Source: Burkholderiaceae bacterium (GTDB lineage: Bacteria; Pseudomonadota; Gammaproteobacteria; Burkholderiales; Burkholderiaceae_B). Taken from it: a DNA stretch of 64,000 nt. A program made the translations under genes and the position numbers. Location of the stretch: positions 1 through 64,000 of the forward strand of contig SCSG01000036.1 of the NCBI GenBank assembly GCA_004322135.1. Direction: 5' to 3'. The notes below the pieces were generated by a model. It made no database searches. It saw only the letters and a program-made list of their open reading frames with translations, and had not been told where the DNA came from. Positions within the stretch are counted from its first letter, which is position 1; the number at the start of each line of letters is the position of its first letter. Positions 28,568 through 38,017 of the stretch are shown piece by piece.

Positions 28568-28754
28568 GAACAGGTTGGGCTGAGATCCAACGGGCGCCTT
28601 TGTTCGGGTTCCAGTCAACGCACAGCATTCACCGTGAATCAGCCGCGAGCCCTTCCAGGAAAAATTCAATCTACGTCGGTATGGCATATGGCCCCCACGA
28701 ACCCGAACGTGCTATCTTTGTGGCCGAATGAACTTAATTCTTTTGGGGACTTTC

Positions 28755-29384
28755 ATGCTGAAGATCTGGGGCCGGACCAATTCCGTCAATGTTCAGAAGG
28801 TGTTGTGGTGTTGTGACGAGCTTTCGCTTCCCTACGAACGCATCGATGCCGGCATGCAATATGGCCGCAATCACGAGCCCGAATACCTGGCGATGAACCC
28901 GAACGGCAAGATTCCCGTCATTGAAGACGGCGATTACATGCTCTGGGAATCCAACGCCATTGTGCGCTATCTGGCCATGCAGTATGGCTCGCCGGCCAAC
29001 AACCTTTATCCAGACGACCCCAAGGTACGTGCCGGCGTCGATCGCTGGCTTGACTGGTCGCTGTCCACCCTGCAGCCAGCGGATCGCCCGGTCTTCGTAG
29101 GCATGATCCGTACCCCAAAAGAAAAGCGCGACATGGCCGCCATACAAGCGGCCGCTGGCGAAGCGGCCAAACTTTGGCAAATAGTCGAGGCACACTTGAA
29201 GGGGCGCCACTATCTGGAAGGTGGCGCATTTTCTCTTGCGGATATGGTGATAGGCGCTTTCTGCCGTCGCTACATCGAACTGGATGGCATCGAAAGACCT
29301 TCGCTGCCGCTGGTACAAGAGTGGTATGCCAGGTTGAAAGCCCGCCCTGCCTTTCAGCGTCATATAGCGCCAACCCTTAGCTGA
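28755..29384 (+). CDS. Glutathione S-transferase family protein
   Basis: 209 residues from ATG 28755 (MLKIWGRTNSVNVQKVLWCC); a start at 28728 is possible. The N-terminal thioredoxin-like domain has the glutathione-binding PVIEDGDYMLWESNAIVRYL, and the helical C-terminal domain includes FSLADMVIGAF. The active site probably uses Ser in the TNSVNVQK loop, as in theta/beta-type enzymes. It appears to be a stand-alone gene. Confidence 0.92.
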   Translation: MLKIWGRTNSVNVQKVLWCCDELSLPYERIDAGMQYGRNHEPEYLAMNPNGKIPVIEDGDYMLWESNAIVRYLAMQYGSPANNLYPDDPKVRAGVDRWLDWSLSTLQPADRPVFVGMIRTPKEKRDMAAIQAAAGEAAKLWQIVEAHLKGRHYLEGGAFSLADMVIGAFCRRYIELDGIERPSLPLVQEWYARLKARPAFQRHIAPTLS

Positions 29385-29488
29385 GCCGTGCTGTCGCCGC
29401 GGCGTCCACGTGTTCATTCGTCCGCCGCCATTTGTAATCGACTGAATTGGCCTTGCTACGAAGCAAGACAATACCAAAAACAAAATAA

Positions 29489-29507
29489 GACTGCGCCGAA
29501 CGCAGTC
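29489..29507 (-). terminator. Possible minus-strand terminator hairpin
   Basis: GACTGCG (29489-29495) and CGCAGTC (29501-29507) form a perfect 7-bp stem with a 5-base loop. On the minus strand it is followed by a T-rich run (TTATTTTGTTTTT). It could end minus-strand transcripts from the pirin gene, but a plus-strand gene lies between, so the assignment is weak. Confidence 0.4.
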
Positions 29508-29644
29508 CCTGGTCGCGATTGTTGCGCGTTGCGGAATGCCCCCATTATTGCGCCCACTATGTAACAGTTGGCTAAATGGCCGAACCCTGCTGCGGGTTAA
29601 GGGTCAAAATGGTACTTAATACTTTTGACTGAGTGAAGTGAATC

Positions 29645-29911
29645 ATGAACGGCAACGCACGTCGAGTAATCATATCGGCTCTCGCATTCATCGCCCTTGG
29701 CGGATGCGCCGTTTACGCGCCTCCGAACGAAGGTTATGCCTATTATCCGTCCGAGCCTGCCTATGTGGCTCCTGCACCAGGCTACGTCGCTCCTCCAGTT
29801 TATATCGCGCCACCTCCGCTGTTTTTCAATTTTGGGGGGGGATATTATCGTGGCGGCTGGGGTCATGGCCATCGTCGCGGCTGGGGCCATGGTCGCGGCT
29901 GGAGGCGCTGA
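29645..29911 (+). CDS. Small Tyr/Pro/Gly-rich lipoprotein
   Basis: 88 residues. The signal peptide ends in the lipobox LGGC (Cys about 21). The mature part has Tyr-Pro-Ala repeats (YVAPAPGYVAPPVYIAPPPL) and a Gly/Trp/His/Arg tail (GGYYRGGWGHGHRRGWGHGR). Similar low-complexity lipoproteins are widespread and uncharacterised in Burkholderiales. It has ATG 29645 with GAAGTGAATC upstream and no operon partner. Confidence 0.75.
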   Translation: MNGNARRVIISALAFIALGGCAVYAPPNEGYAYYPSEPAYVAPAPGYVAPPVYIAPPPLFFNFGGGYYRGGWGHGHRRGWGHGRGWRR

Positions 29912-29952
29912 CAGGCGGCTGGTTTCCACAGCGCACCTGACTCGACAGAACA

Positions 29953-30822
29953 CTAAACGCTTGGCAGCGGGACAAATTCCTGATCATCCAGTTGTGGCAA
30001 CGGTATACGCCCCGCCTCCCAGTCGGCCTTGGCCTGTTCTATCCGCTCTTTGCGTGATGACACAAAGTTCCACCATATATGGCGCGGGCCCAGCGGTTCG
30101 CCGCCCAGGAGCATTACGCGACTAAGTTCCAGGGCCTTGATGGCTGGTGCGGCGCCGGACGTGAACACTACCATCTGCCCTTTCGGGTATGTAATACCCT
30201 CGATATTGACGCTGCCGCTTGCCACATAGACGGCCCGCTCGGGATATCCGGGTGGAACAGCCAGGCTGGCCTGAGGTTGTAGCGTGGCATCTACGTAGAA
30301 CAACGGCGAGTGCGTGGTTGCCGAGCTTTCCAGGTTGAATGCGCGGCCCGCGATGAGGCGGCCCACAACGCCGGTATCCGTAAATGTGGGTAGCTCATCC
30401 ACACCATAGTGGTTGAACGTAGGAGCGTCTTCTTCATGGCTTTCGGGCAGCGCCACCCAGGCCTGAACGCCATCGATGCGCCCCCCCTGCTCACGCATGC
30501 CGTCAAAGCGTTCCGAGTGTGCGATGCCGCGACCTGCTGTCATCCAGTTCAGGTCTCCGGGTCGGATTATTTGTTCCACGCCGAGGTTGTCACGATGCGT
30601 GATCTGCCCATCGAAAAGGTAGGTGACCGTGGACAGGCCAATGTGTGGATGAGGCCGTACATCCAGCACTCTGGGGACCGGCGCGGACAGATCGTGTGGA
30701 CCCATGCGGTCGAAAAATATGAATGGCCCCACCATACGACGCTTGCGGAATGGCAGGGTGCGCTGAACTTCAAAACCGCCTCCCAAGTCATGGGATCGGG
30801 GATCTATGACTATCTCGGGCAT
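29953..30822 (-). CDS. Pirin-family cupin protein
   Basis: 289 residues from ATG 30822, preceded by AAAGGAGC. The N-terminal cupin has the metal-binding pattern RPHPHIGLSTVTYLFDG with the Glu/His set continued in GIAHSERF, and a second cupin follows (AVYVASGSVNIEG). Bacterial pirins act as quercetinases or regulators of central metabolism; which applies here is unknown. The longer frame to 30915 lacks a ribosome binding site. The gene is divergent from mgtA. Confidence 0.92.
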   Translation of the reverse strand: MPEIVIDPRSHDLGGGFEVQRTLPFRKRRMVGPFIFFDRMGPHDLSAPVPRVLDVRPHPHIGLSTVTYLFDGQITHRDNLGVEQIIRPGDLNWMTAGRGIAHSERFDGMREQGGRIDGVQAWVALPESHEEDAPTFNHYGVDELPTFTDTGVVGRLIAGRAFNLESSATTHSPLFYVDATLQPQASLAVPPGYPERAVYVASGSVNIEGITYPKGQMVVFTSGAAPAIKALELSRVMLLGGEPLGPRHIWWNFVSSRKERIEQAKADWEAGRIPLPQLDDQEFVPLPSV

Positions 30823-31158
30823 GGGTGCTCCTTTTGCGAAAAGTACGATTCGTTGCACTTCTTGTGTTGTTATACCGCTAACTCGCCTCTCAAGCGATTG
30901 TGCACCTTTTGCCATAGAGCTAGAATTCGGTGGTTCCTTTTTGATGGAGTTTTACCTGTGGATAACCCCCGACCTAGTATCGATCGTATCGCGGTAAGGT
31001 AGCCTCAGAGTTCCATCTCCCACTGCTGCCTTGCCTTTGTGGCGGGTAGCGGCACAGACGGCCATTCGGGCCGATTCATCTGCTTCCCCGGTTTGTTTCT
31101 GGTTGGCCCATATAGGGCTTGGTCTGGTCGCAGGTTCGTGGCCAGACGGGAGTGTGCC
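30823..31158. other. Divergent intergenic region between pirin and mgtA
   Basis: 336 bp without a gene. It contains the candidate mgtA promoter (30898-30926) and TGTGGATAA at 30957-30965, identical to a DnaA-box consensus in reverse orientation but isolated. The remaining ~190 bp form a long mgtA leader; no canonical Mg-riboswitch fold could be established by eye. Confidence 0.5.
30898..30926 (+). promoter_or_regulatory. Candidate sigma-70 promoter for mgtA
   Basis: TTGTGC at 30898-30903 and TAGAAT at 30921-30926 are separated by 17 bp, a plausible -35/-10 pair. It implies a ~220-base leader before the GTG start of mgtA, compatible with leader-based Mg control, which is not shown here. Confidence 0.35.
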
Positions 31159-33954
31159 GTGCATTTCAACAAAAAAATTCTCAGTCCGGACGTCAACGTT
31201 TTAAAAGAGCTGTTTGCGGGGTTCGTGCGCAGTCGGCATGTCGCCAGACATTTTCGCCGATTTCCGTTCCTGGACACATTCGCCCGTTCGAACGCGTCGC
31301 GGCATGTTTCCTCCACCCTGAGTGACGCACTGATAGCCATCGCCCGCTGTGATCGGGAAGTAGTGCTGGACAACCTTCGCGCCAGTACGGAAGGACTGAC
31401 TGATGAGCAGATCCTGACAGCACGCGAAGTAGCCGGCCCCAATGAGATCGGACATGAGAAGCCGTTGTCATGGTGGGAGCACCTTTGGCATTGCTACAAA
31501 AACCCTTTCAACCTTTTGTTGACTGTGCTGGCGGCCATTTCGTTTGTCACGCAGGATGAGACAGCGGCGCTGGTCATCGGCATCATGGTGGCACTGGCCA
31601 CTATGCTTCGGTTCTGGCAGGAAGGCCAGTCCAACAAGGCGGCCGACGAACTGAAGGACATGGTCAGCAATACGGCTACCGTCATGCGCCGCATGATGAT
31701 CGAAACACCTGGAGTCCCCGCGGGCGCGAACGACGACGCTCCTGTTGTCACGGCCCTGGTTTCGCAAAGAATGGAAGTCCCCTTCAAGGAGCTGGTCCCG
31801 GGCGACATCGTCCTGCTGTCCGCAGGCGACATGATCCCTGCGGACGTGCGCCTGCTGTCCGCCAAGGATCTGTTTGTCAGCCAGGCATCCATGACGGGCG
31901 AATCACTACCCGTCGAAAAATTTCCACACCTCTCGCATCCGTCCACAACCAACGTTTTCGAGCTGGACAACATTCTGTTCATGGGGACCAATGTCGTATC
32001 GGGGTCGGCCAGTGCTGTCGTGGCGAGCACTGGCGGAAAGACGTATTTCGGTATGCTTGCACAGCATGCCACTGCATCGGACCGCGTCCCCACGGCGTTT
32101 CAGACGGGTGTGAATAAAGTCAGCTGGCTGCTTATCCGCTTTATGTTCGTGATGTCTCCACTGGTTCTGTTCATCAACGGGTATACCAAGGGCGACTGGC
32201 TCGAAGCATTTTTATTCGCCCTTTCGATCGCCGTCGGGCTGACGCCGGAAATGCTGCCCATGATCGTTACGTCCACCCTGGCCAAGGGCGCCGTGTACCT
32301 GTCGCGCAAGAAAGTGATTGTGAAGCGGCTGGATGCCATTCAGAGTTTCGGCGCCATGGATGTGCTGTGCACGGACAAGACGGGGACCCTCACTCAGGAC
32401 AGGATCTTCCTGGAACGGCACACGGACGCCTATGGCGTGGAGTCGGACGATGTGCTTGAGCTTGCCTACTTGAACAGCTACTACCAGACGGGACTCAAGA
32501 ACCTGCTGGACGTTGCCGTACTAGCCCACGGCGAAGTGCATCGCGAGCTGGACGTCACGTCTGTGTACCGCAAGGTGGACGAGATCCCATTTGATTTCGA
32601 TCGTCGTCGGATGTCGGTCGTCGTGTCCGAACGCCGCGAACATCACCTCCTGATCTGCAAAGGCGCAACCGAAGAAATGCTGGGCATCTGCACTCATGTG
32701 CGTCACGGCGAAGTCGACGAGACTCTGACAGATCAACACCTGGCCGACGTGCGCGCCGTCACGGCCGAGCTCAACGGCGAGGGCCTGCGCGTGGTGGCGG
32801 TCGCTGTCAAGCACATGCCGCCCTCCCGGGACGTCTATAGCATCTCGGACGAATCGGACTTGACACTGGTTGGCTATATTGCTTTTCTTGATCCACCCAA
32901 AGAGACAACCCGCCCGGCCATTGCCGCCCTGGCCGAGCATGGCGTGGCGGTCAAGGTCCTGACCGGGGACAACGAGTTGGTAACGCTGAAGGTTTGCCGC
33001 GAAGTGGGGTTGCCAACGCAGGCGGTCCTGCTGGGGCAGGACGTTGAAGCCATGAGCGACGCACAGCTTTCCAGCCAGGTGGAACAGATCCGCATATTTG
33101 CCCGGCTGGCACCCATTCATAAGGAGCGCATTGTGCGCGCGCTGCGTGGCAACGGACACGTCGTCGGTTTTTTGGGGGACGGCATCAACGATGCGCCGGC
33201 GCTGCGGGCGGCAGACATCGGTATTTCGGTGGATTCGGGAGTGGATATCGCCAAGGAGGCTGCCGATATTATCTTGCTGGAAAAGAACTTGATGGTTCTC
33301 GAACAAGGCGTGATCGAAGGCCGGAAGACTTTCACCAACATGCTGAAATACATCAAGATAACCGCCAGCTCCAATTTCGGAAACGTATTCTCAGTCCTGA
33401 TAGCCAGCGTCTTTCTCCCCTTTTTGCCGATGTTGCCGCTACAGTTGCTGGTGCAGAACCTGCTGTACGACATTTCGCAGATCGTCATTCCGTTCGACAA
33501 CGTGGATGAGGAAATGCTCAGGCGGCCGCAAAGCTGGCGGCCTGATGATATCCGCCGCTTCATGCTGTTTTTCGGACCGCTAAGTTCGGTTTTCGACATG
33601 ATTACGTTCGCCGTCATGTGGTTTGTGTTCGGGGCGAACTCTCCAGCGCAGCAGACATTGTTCCAATCAGGCTGGTTTGTCGTGGGTCTGCTCACCCAGA
33701 CTATGGTAGTGCACATGATACGCACACCCAAGATTCCGTTTGTGCAAAGCAGGGCGTCCTGGCAATTGCTTGCCATGACGGCAAGCGTCATGGCTGTTGG
33801 TGTGTTCCTGGCCATGGGCCCGCTTGCCAATTACTTTAAATTGCAAGCCCTGCCACCGCTGTATTTCGTTTTTCTGCTGCTGGTGCTGCTGGGCTACATG
33901 GGTCTGGTGCAGACCATGAAACGCTTCTACATCAAGCGCTATGGCTGGCAATAA
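31159..33954 (+). CDS. mgtA: Magnesium-transporting P-type ATPase MgtA
   Basis: P3B-type ATPase that imports Mg2+ across the inner membrane; about 931 residues from GTG 31159, with GGGAGT upstream (the frame is open to 31039 but has no better start). Features are a basic N-terminus, SWWEHLWHCYKNPFNLLL as the first membrane approach, SMTGESLPVEK, the phosphorylation site DKTGTLTQD, and FLGDGINDAPALRAADIGIS. C-terminal helices include LLYDISQIVIPFDNVDEE, typical of MgtA. The preceding ~220-base leader may be regulatory. The ArsB gene follows 68 bp downstream but is probably independent. Confidence 0.95.
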   Translation: MHFNKKILSPDVNVLKELFAGFVRSRHVARHFRRFPFLDTFARSNASRHVSSTLSDALIAIARCDREVVLDNLRASTEGLTDEQILTAREVAGPNEIGHEKPLSWWEHLWHCYKNPFNLLLTVLAAISFVTQDETAALVIGIMVALATMLRFWQEGQSNKAADELKDMVSNTATVMRRMMIETPGVPAGANDDAPVVTALVSQRMEVPFKELVPGDIVLLSAGDMIPADVRLLSAKDLFVSQASMTGESLPVEKFPHLSHPSTTNVFELDNILFMGTNVVSGSASAVVASTGGKTYFGMLAQHATASDRVPTAFQTGVNKVSWLLIRFMFVMSPLVLFINGYTKGDWLEAFLFALSIAVGLTPEMLPMIVTSTLAKGAVYLSRKKVIVKRLDAIQSFGAMDVLCTDKTGTLTQDRIFLERHTDAYGVESDDVLELAYLNSYYQTGLKNLLDVAVLAHGEVHRELDVTSVYRKVDEIPFDFDRRRMSVVVSERREHHLLICKGATEEMLGICTHVRHGEVDETLTDQHLADVRAVTAELNGEGLRVVAVAVKHMPPSRDVYSISDESDLTLVGYIAFLDPPKETTRPAIAALAEHGVAVKVLTGDNELVTLKVCREVGLPTQAVLLGQDVEAMSDAQLSSQVEQIRIFARLAPIHKERIVRALRGNGHVVGFLGDGINDAPALRAADIGISVDSGVDIAKEAADIILLEKNLMVLEQGVIEGRKTFTNMLKYIKITASSNFGNVFSVLIASVFLPFLPMLPLQLLVQNLLYDISQIVIPFDNVDEEMLRRPQSWRPDDIRRFMLFFGPLSSVFDMITFAVMWFVFGANSPAQQTLFQSGWFVVGLLTQTMVVHMIRTPKIPFVQSRASWQLLAMTASVMAVGVFLAMGPLANYFKLQALPPLYFVFLLLVLLGYMGLVQTMKRFYIKRYGWQ

Positions 33955-34022
33955 GGGTATGGGGAAAGGGGAAAATGCGGCCAATATGCCTGCCCCTCTG
34001 AAAACCTTTATAGTTTGACCTC

Positions 34023-35309
34023 ATGTACATTGCCTTGGCCATTTTCATCTTTACCCTGGTGCTGGTCGTGCGCCAGCCGCGAGGCCTGGGCATAGGCTGG
34101 AGTGCTGCGTTGGGCGCAGTACTGGCGCTGGCCTTTGGCGTCGTTCACTTGAGTGACATTCCTGCCGTATGGCACATCGTCTGGAACGCCACTGCCACCT
34201 TCATAGCCATCATCGTGATCAGCCTGCTATTGGACGAAGCAGGCTTCTTTGAATGGACTGCATTGCATGTGGCGCGATGGGGCCAGGGCCGGGGACGCAA
34301 ACTGTTCGTTCTTGTGGTGTTGCTTGGCGCAGTGGTGTCGGCACTGTTCGCGAACGACGGTGCTGCGCTCATCCTCACTCCCATTGTCATGGCCATGTTG
34401 TTGGCCTTGGGACTCGGCCCCAAGGCAACGCTGGCGTTCATCATGGCTTCTGGCTTCATTGCCGATACTGCCAGCGTGCCGCTGGTCATCTCCAATCTGG
34501 TAAATATCGTATCGGCGGACTACTTCGATGTCGGCTTTGGCCGTTACGCGGCCGTCATGGTTCCGGTCTACATCGTTGCCGTCGTGGCCTCGTTGGCGGC
34601 ATTGCTTCTTTTCTTTGGCCGCAGCATTCCCGTACGCTATGAACCGGCAAGGCTCGGCATTCCATCGCACGCCATCCGCTGCAAAGCCACGTTTCGGGCA
34701 GGCTGGGTGGTTCTGGTCGGGTTATTGTGCGGGTTTTTCATTCTGGAACCACTTGGCATCCCTGTAAGCGCCACGTCGGCGGCTGGTGCACTGGCTCTGC
34801 TGGTGGTTGCGGGACGCGCGCACATCATCGGAACGCGCAACGTCGTACGCGGCGCTCCCTGGCATATCGTGGTGTTTTCGGTTGGTATGTATCTGGTCGT
34901 GTACGGCTTGCGCAACGCCGGCCTGACACAGTGGTTAGCCGAAGTGCTTTCGCACCTTGCGGCCGGTGGCCTTTGGGTCGCCACGCTGGGTACGGGCATA
35001 ATGGCGGCCCTGCTGTCATCCATCATGAATAACCTGCCAGCGGTTCTGGTTGGTGCCTTGTCGATCGACGCCAGCCAGGCCAGTGGCATCACTCGGGACG
35101 CCATGATTTACGCCAATATCATTGGCTGCGACCTGGGCCCCAAGATTACGCCCATTGGAAGCCTGGCCACCCTGCTCTGGCTGCATATATTACGGCGCAA
35201 GGGGGTGGTGATTTCGTGGGCGTATTACTTCAGGGTGGGAACGATCCTTACCCTGCCGGTTTTGGTAATTACGCTGAGCGCCCTGGCGCTGCGCCTGTCC
35301 ATCGGGTAG
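34023..35309 (+). CDS. arsB: Arsenite efflux pump ArsB
   Basis: 428 residues with about eleven hydrophobic helices and family phrases such as [41 protein letters not shown] and [12 protein letters not shown]. ArsB exports As(III)/Sb(III) as an antiporter, alone or with ArsA. No arsR, arsC or arsA lies next to it, which is unusual. No strong ribosome binding site precedes ATG 34023. Confidence 0.92.
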   Translation: MYIALAIFIFTLVLVVRQPRGLGIGWSAALGAVLALAFGVVHLSDIPAVWHIVWNATATFIAIIVISLLLDEAGFFEWTALHVARWGQGRGRKLFVLVVLLGAVVSALFANDGAALILTPIVMAMLLALGLGPKATLAFIMASGFIADTASVPLVISNLVNIVSADYFDVGFGRYAAVMVPVYIVAVVASLAALLLFFGRSIPVRYEPARLGIPSHAIRCKATFRAGWVVLVGLLCGFFILEPLGIPVSATSAAGALALLVVAGRAHIIGTRNVVRGAPWHIVVFSVGMYLVVYGLRNAGLTQWLAEVLSHLAAGGLWVATLGTGIMAALLSSIMNNLPAVLVGALSIDASQASGITRDAMIYANIIGCDLGPKITPIGSLATLLWLHILRRKGVVISWAYYFRVGTILTLPVLVITLSALALRLSIG

Positions 35310-35445
35310 CCGCAGGGATAAGCTCACTGAAGACAGCAGGGATGCACACGCGGGCTGGTGGGGTGCCAACGCCGCGTATCTGTTATGCAGCCATGCAGCC
35401 GGTACGCGGCCGTAGCCAGTTGAACATATGCGCCATTGCGCGGTA

Positions 35446-36333
35446 TCAGGCAGCGGACGTTGCCTCAGCCTTCTTGGTCAGGATCATGTCGTAATTCATG
35501 GTGTAGAACGGCTCGTTCATGATGGTGCCGTCGGGCGCTTTTTCGCCCGCTTCATGCCGTACGTAATCGCCCAGAAGCGAGGACCGCACACCAAACACGG
35601 CATCCGACATAAGGTAAGGATCCGTTTTTTCAAAGACATGCGTAATCAGGGTGTCGTAGCCTTCAGCCACTACCATGAAATGTATGTGCGCAGGACGCCA
35701 CGGATGGCGGCTTACCCCTTGCAAGAGCGTGCCAACTGGTCCGTCGGTAGGTATGGGATAGGCAACCGGCTTGATCGTGCGAAAATGAAATTGGCCGCCG
35801 TCGTCAGTGTGCAGCTTCCCCCTGCCCGCCACTTTGTCATCCGGGTATTGCACGTCGTAGAATCCGTCTTCGTCCGAGTGCCAGATGTCCAATACAGCCT
35901 TGATCGGTTCGCCGTTCACGCCCTTGACCTTGCCACTGACGAAACAGGGTGTGCCTTTGGCTCCATGGCTGATGTCGTCGCCGTTCTTGTACCAAGGCGC
36001 GTTCTCGACGTGAAACGGTCCGAACACTGTCGCTTCGGTCGCGCTTCGAGGCTTGCGATTGTTGATGAGGACGGTCAGCATGGAAATGCCCAGGACGTCT
36101 GAAAGCAGGATGAACTCTTGCCGCTTGTCGGTGCACATGTGACCGGTTTCAGTGAGAAACTGTATGGCGTATAGCCATTCTTCCTCGGTCAGTTCAACCT
36201 CGCGCACGAAGTCGTGCAGGTGCTGCGTAAGGCTGGAAACGAGCTGGACAAGTCGCGGGTTCTTGCAATCAGACAGGCGTTGATTGACAGCCTCGGTTAT
36301 GTTTACCTCATCGTAACTTATGTAATTTTTCAT
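35446..36333 (-). CDS. Intradiol ring-cleavage dioxygenase (hydroxyquinol/catechol 1,2-dioxygenase type)
   Basis: 295 residues: an N-terminal helical dimerisation domain (about 1-100) and the beta-sandwich catalytic domain. Fe(III) ligands are visible: Tyr in DEDGFYDVQYPD, Tyr in PVAYPIPTDGPVG, and the His pair in WRPAHIHF. The sequence resembles hydroxyquinol 1,2-dioxygenases, which open 1,2,4-trihydroxybenzene to maleylacetate, but a catechol enzyme cannot be excluded. No maleylacetate reductase lies nearby. It is divergent from a binding-protein gene, so the two may belong to one aromatic-compound response. Confidence 0.88.
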   Translation of the reverse strand: MKNYISYDEVNITEAVNQRLSDCKNPRLVQLVSSLTQHLHDFVREVELTEEEWLYAIQFLTETGHMCTDKRQEFILLSDVLGISMLTVLINNRKPRSATEATVFGPFHVENAPWYKNGDDISHGAKGTPCFVSGKVKGVNGEPIKAVLDIWHSDEDGFYDVQYPDDKVAGRGKLHTDDGGQFHFRTIKPVAYPIPTDGPVGTLLQGVSRHPWRPAHIHFMVVAEGYDTLITHVFEKTDPYLMSDAVFGVRSSLLGDYVRHEAGEKAPDGTIMNEPFYTMNYDMILTKKAEATSAA

Positions 36334-36772
36334 TGTGCGCCCTTGATTGCTTGGGGTTTGGCAACGTACTTCATTGCGTCACTATTCGTATCTGGCTCCA
36401 AGCGGAGTTTTACTGGGAAGAGTCTTATACCAAAAGTGGCTTGAATATGCCCCCAAAATTAAAAAACCTGACCATAGCCAAATGATAGCAAGCTTTTCCA
36501 CAGTAAAAGAGGAAGACGCCACGGGAGGAAAGCGTCATCCAGTATGAACAGGTCAAGCCCAATGCCGCGGATTGCCGCCCCTTTGTACTTATAATAGATG
36601 GTTAACCCCGAAACACAACTATAGTTCTTGACCCCGTTTTTTTTAACGTGTAGAGTCCACTTCATGTTACGTCTTGTTGTATACACCGCGAAGTAGCACA
36701 TTTGGTGCTGGCCCGACTCTGCGGCTTGTATCCGAAGCGTACGACCCAATAAATTTAACCCCAGGAGGATGC
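36334..36772. other. Divergent intergenic region with a promoter candidate
   Basis: 439 bp between the dioxygenase and the binding-protein gene, clearly AT-rich. A plus-strand frame at 36214-36444 overlaps the dioxygenase and has no recognisable domain. The only structure called is the promoter at 36628-36656. Confidence 0.55.
36628..36656 (+). promoter_or_regulatory. Candidate sigma-70 promoter for the binding-protein gene
   Basis: TTGACC (36628-36633) and TAGAGT (36651-36656) are 17 bp apart. It lies about 115 bp upstream of the ATG, which is preceded by a strong AGGAGG. Confidence 0.45.
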
Positions 36773-37930
36773 ATGAAATTTCACTTTAAACTGGCTGCCC
36801 TTGCAGCCGCAACGTCATTCGCGGCTTTGGCTACGCCGGCCATGGCGGACATCACTGTCGGCCTTTCATTGTCTTCCACGGGCCCTGCGGCCGCACTGGG
36901 TATTCCGGAAAGGAACACCGTCGCGTTGCTGCCCAATACCATTGATGGCCAGAAAATACATTACATTGTTCTTGACGACGCCACCGACGCGGCCCAGGCT
37001 GGCAAGAACGCGCGCAAGCTGGTCAATGACGACAAGGTAGACATCCTTCTGGGCTCCTCTTCTACGCCGGCCTCCGCCGCCATTGCCGAAGTTGCCGACG
37101 ACAGCAAAACCCCACAGATCGCGATAGCACCTTTGGACTTGCCCGCCAGTAAAAACTATTGGGTGTTCCGCGCGCCACAGCAAATCAGCCTGATGGCCAG
37201 CGCCCTTGTCGAACACATGAAGGCGCACGGCGTCAAGACACTCGGCTTCATCGGCTATAGCGACGCCTACGGCGAAAGCTGGCTTAAAGACATGAGAACC
37301 GCGACGGCGGCAGCGGGCATCAAAATGGGCGACGTTGAACGTTTCAATCGTCCCGATACCAGCGTAACGGGCCAGGCGCTCAAGCTGGTTGCCTCCAAAC
37401 CAGACGCCATCCTTGTCGTTGCATCGGGCGTACCTTCGGTCATGCCGGAAGTCACCCTGAAAAACCTGGGCTACAAAAAGCAAATTTACCAGACACATGG
37501 CACCGCCACCAAAGATTTCATTCGCGTGGGTGGTAAGGCTGTCGAGGGCACCATCCTGCCGGTTGGCCCGGTTGTGGTGGCCAGCCAGTTGCCCGACTCG
37601 CACCCCTCCAAGAAAATCGGCATGGAATACACTAAACGGTACGAAGCCAAATACGGCAAAGGTTCGTTCTCATCCTTCGGCGCACAGTTCTATGATGCCT
37701 TCCTGCTGTTCAAGGCCGCGGTTCCCACCGCTTTGAAGGCTGCCAAACCAGGCACCCCCGAGTTTCGCAAGGCCTTGCGCGACGCCCTCGAGAAATCGAA
37801 AGACGTTGTTGCCACCCACGGCGTATTCAACATGACCCCTACCGACCACTTCGGGCTTGACTCGCGGTCTCGCGTGCTGGTTGAAGTCAAGAACGGTGAC
37901 TGGAAGCTGCTGCCTACCCCTGCCAAGTAA
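36773..37930 (+). CDS. ABC transporter substrate-binding protein, branched-chain amino acid type
   Basis: 385 residues from ATG 36773 with AGGAGG just upstream. A Sec signal peptide (MKFHFKLAALAAATSFAALA, cleavage after AMA) precedes a Leu/Ile/Val-binding-protein fold: DITVGLSLSSTGPAAALG, then LVNDDKVDILLGSSSTPAS and GFIGYSDAYGESW. No permease or ATPase lies beside it; it may share one encoded elsewhere. Position opposite an aromatic dioxygenase suggests an aromatic acid ligand, which is inference. It ends at a strong terminator. Confidence 0.92.
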   Translation: MKFHFKLAALAAATSFAALATPAMADITVGLSLSSTGPAAALGIPERNTVALLPNTIDGQKIHYIVLDDATDAAQAGKNARKLVNDDKVDILLGSSSTPASAAIAEVADDSKTPQIAIAPLDLPASKNYWVFRAPQQISLMASALVEHMKAHGVKTLGFIGYSDAYGESWLKDMRTATAAAGIKMGDVERFNRPDTSVTGQALKLVASKPDAILVVASGVPSVMPEVTLKNLGYKKQIYQTHGTATKDFIRVGGKAVEGTILPVGPVVVASQLPDSHPSKKIGMEYTKRYEAKYGKGSFSSFGAQFYDAFLLFKAAVPTALKAAKPGTPEFRKALRDALEKSKDVVATHGVFNMTPTDHFGLDSRSRVLVEVKNGDWKLLPTPAK

Positions 37931-37942
37931 ACGGCAGTATCG

Positions 37943-37991
37943 AAAAAAACCCTTGCAATGCGCGCTGAACGCGCAGCAAGGGCTTTTTTTA
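37943..37991. terminator. Bidirectional rho-independent terminator
   Basis: CCCTTGC (37950-37956) pairs with GCAAGGG (37976-37982), with additional inner pairing of TGCGC and GCGCA. It is followed by a T-run (37984-37990) on the plus strand and preceded by A7 (37943-37949), so it can work in both directions for the convergent binding-protein and FMN-reductase genes. Confidence 0.88.
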
Positions 37992-38017
37992 TTGGTGCTG
38001 CCGTCGGCCTCAGGCCG

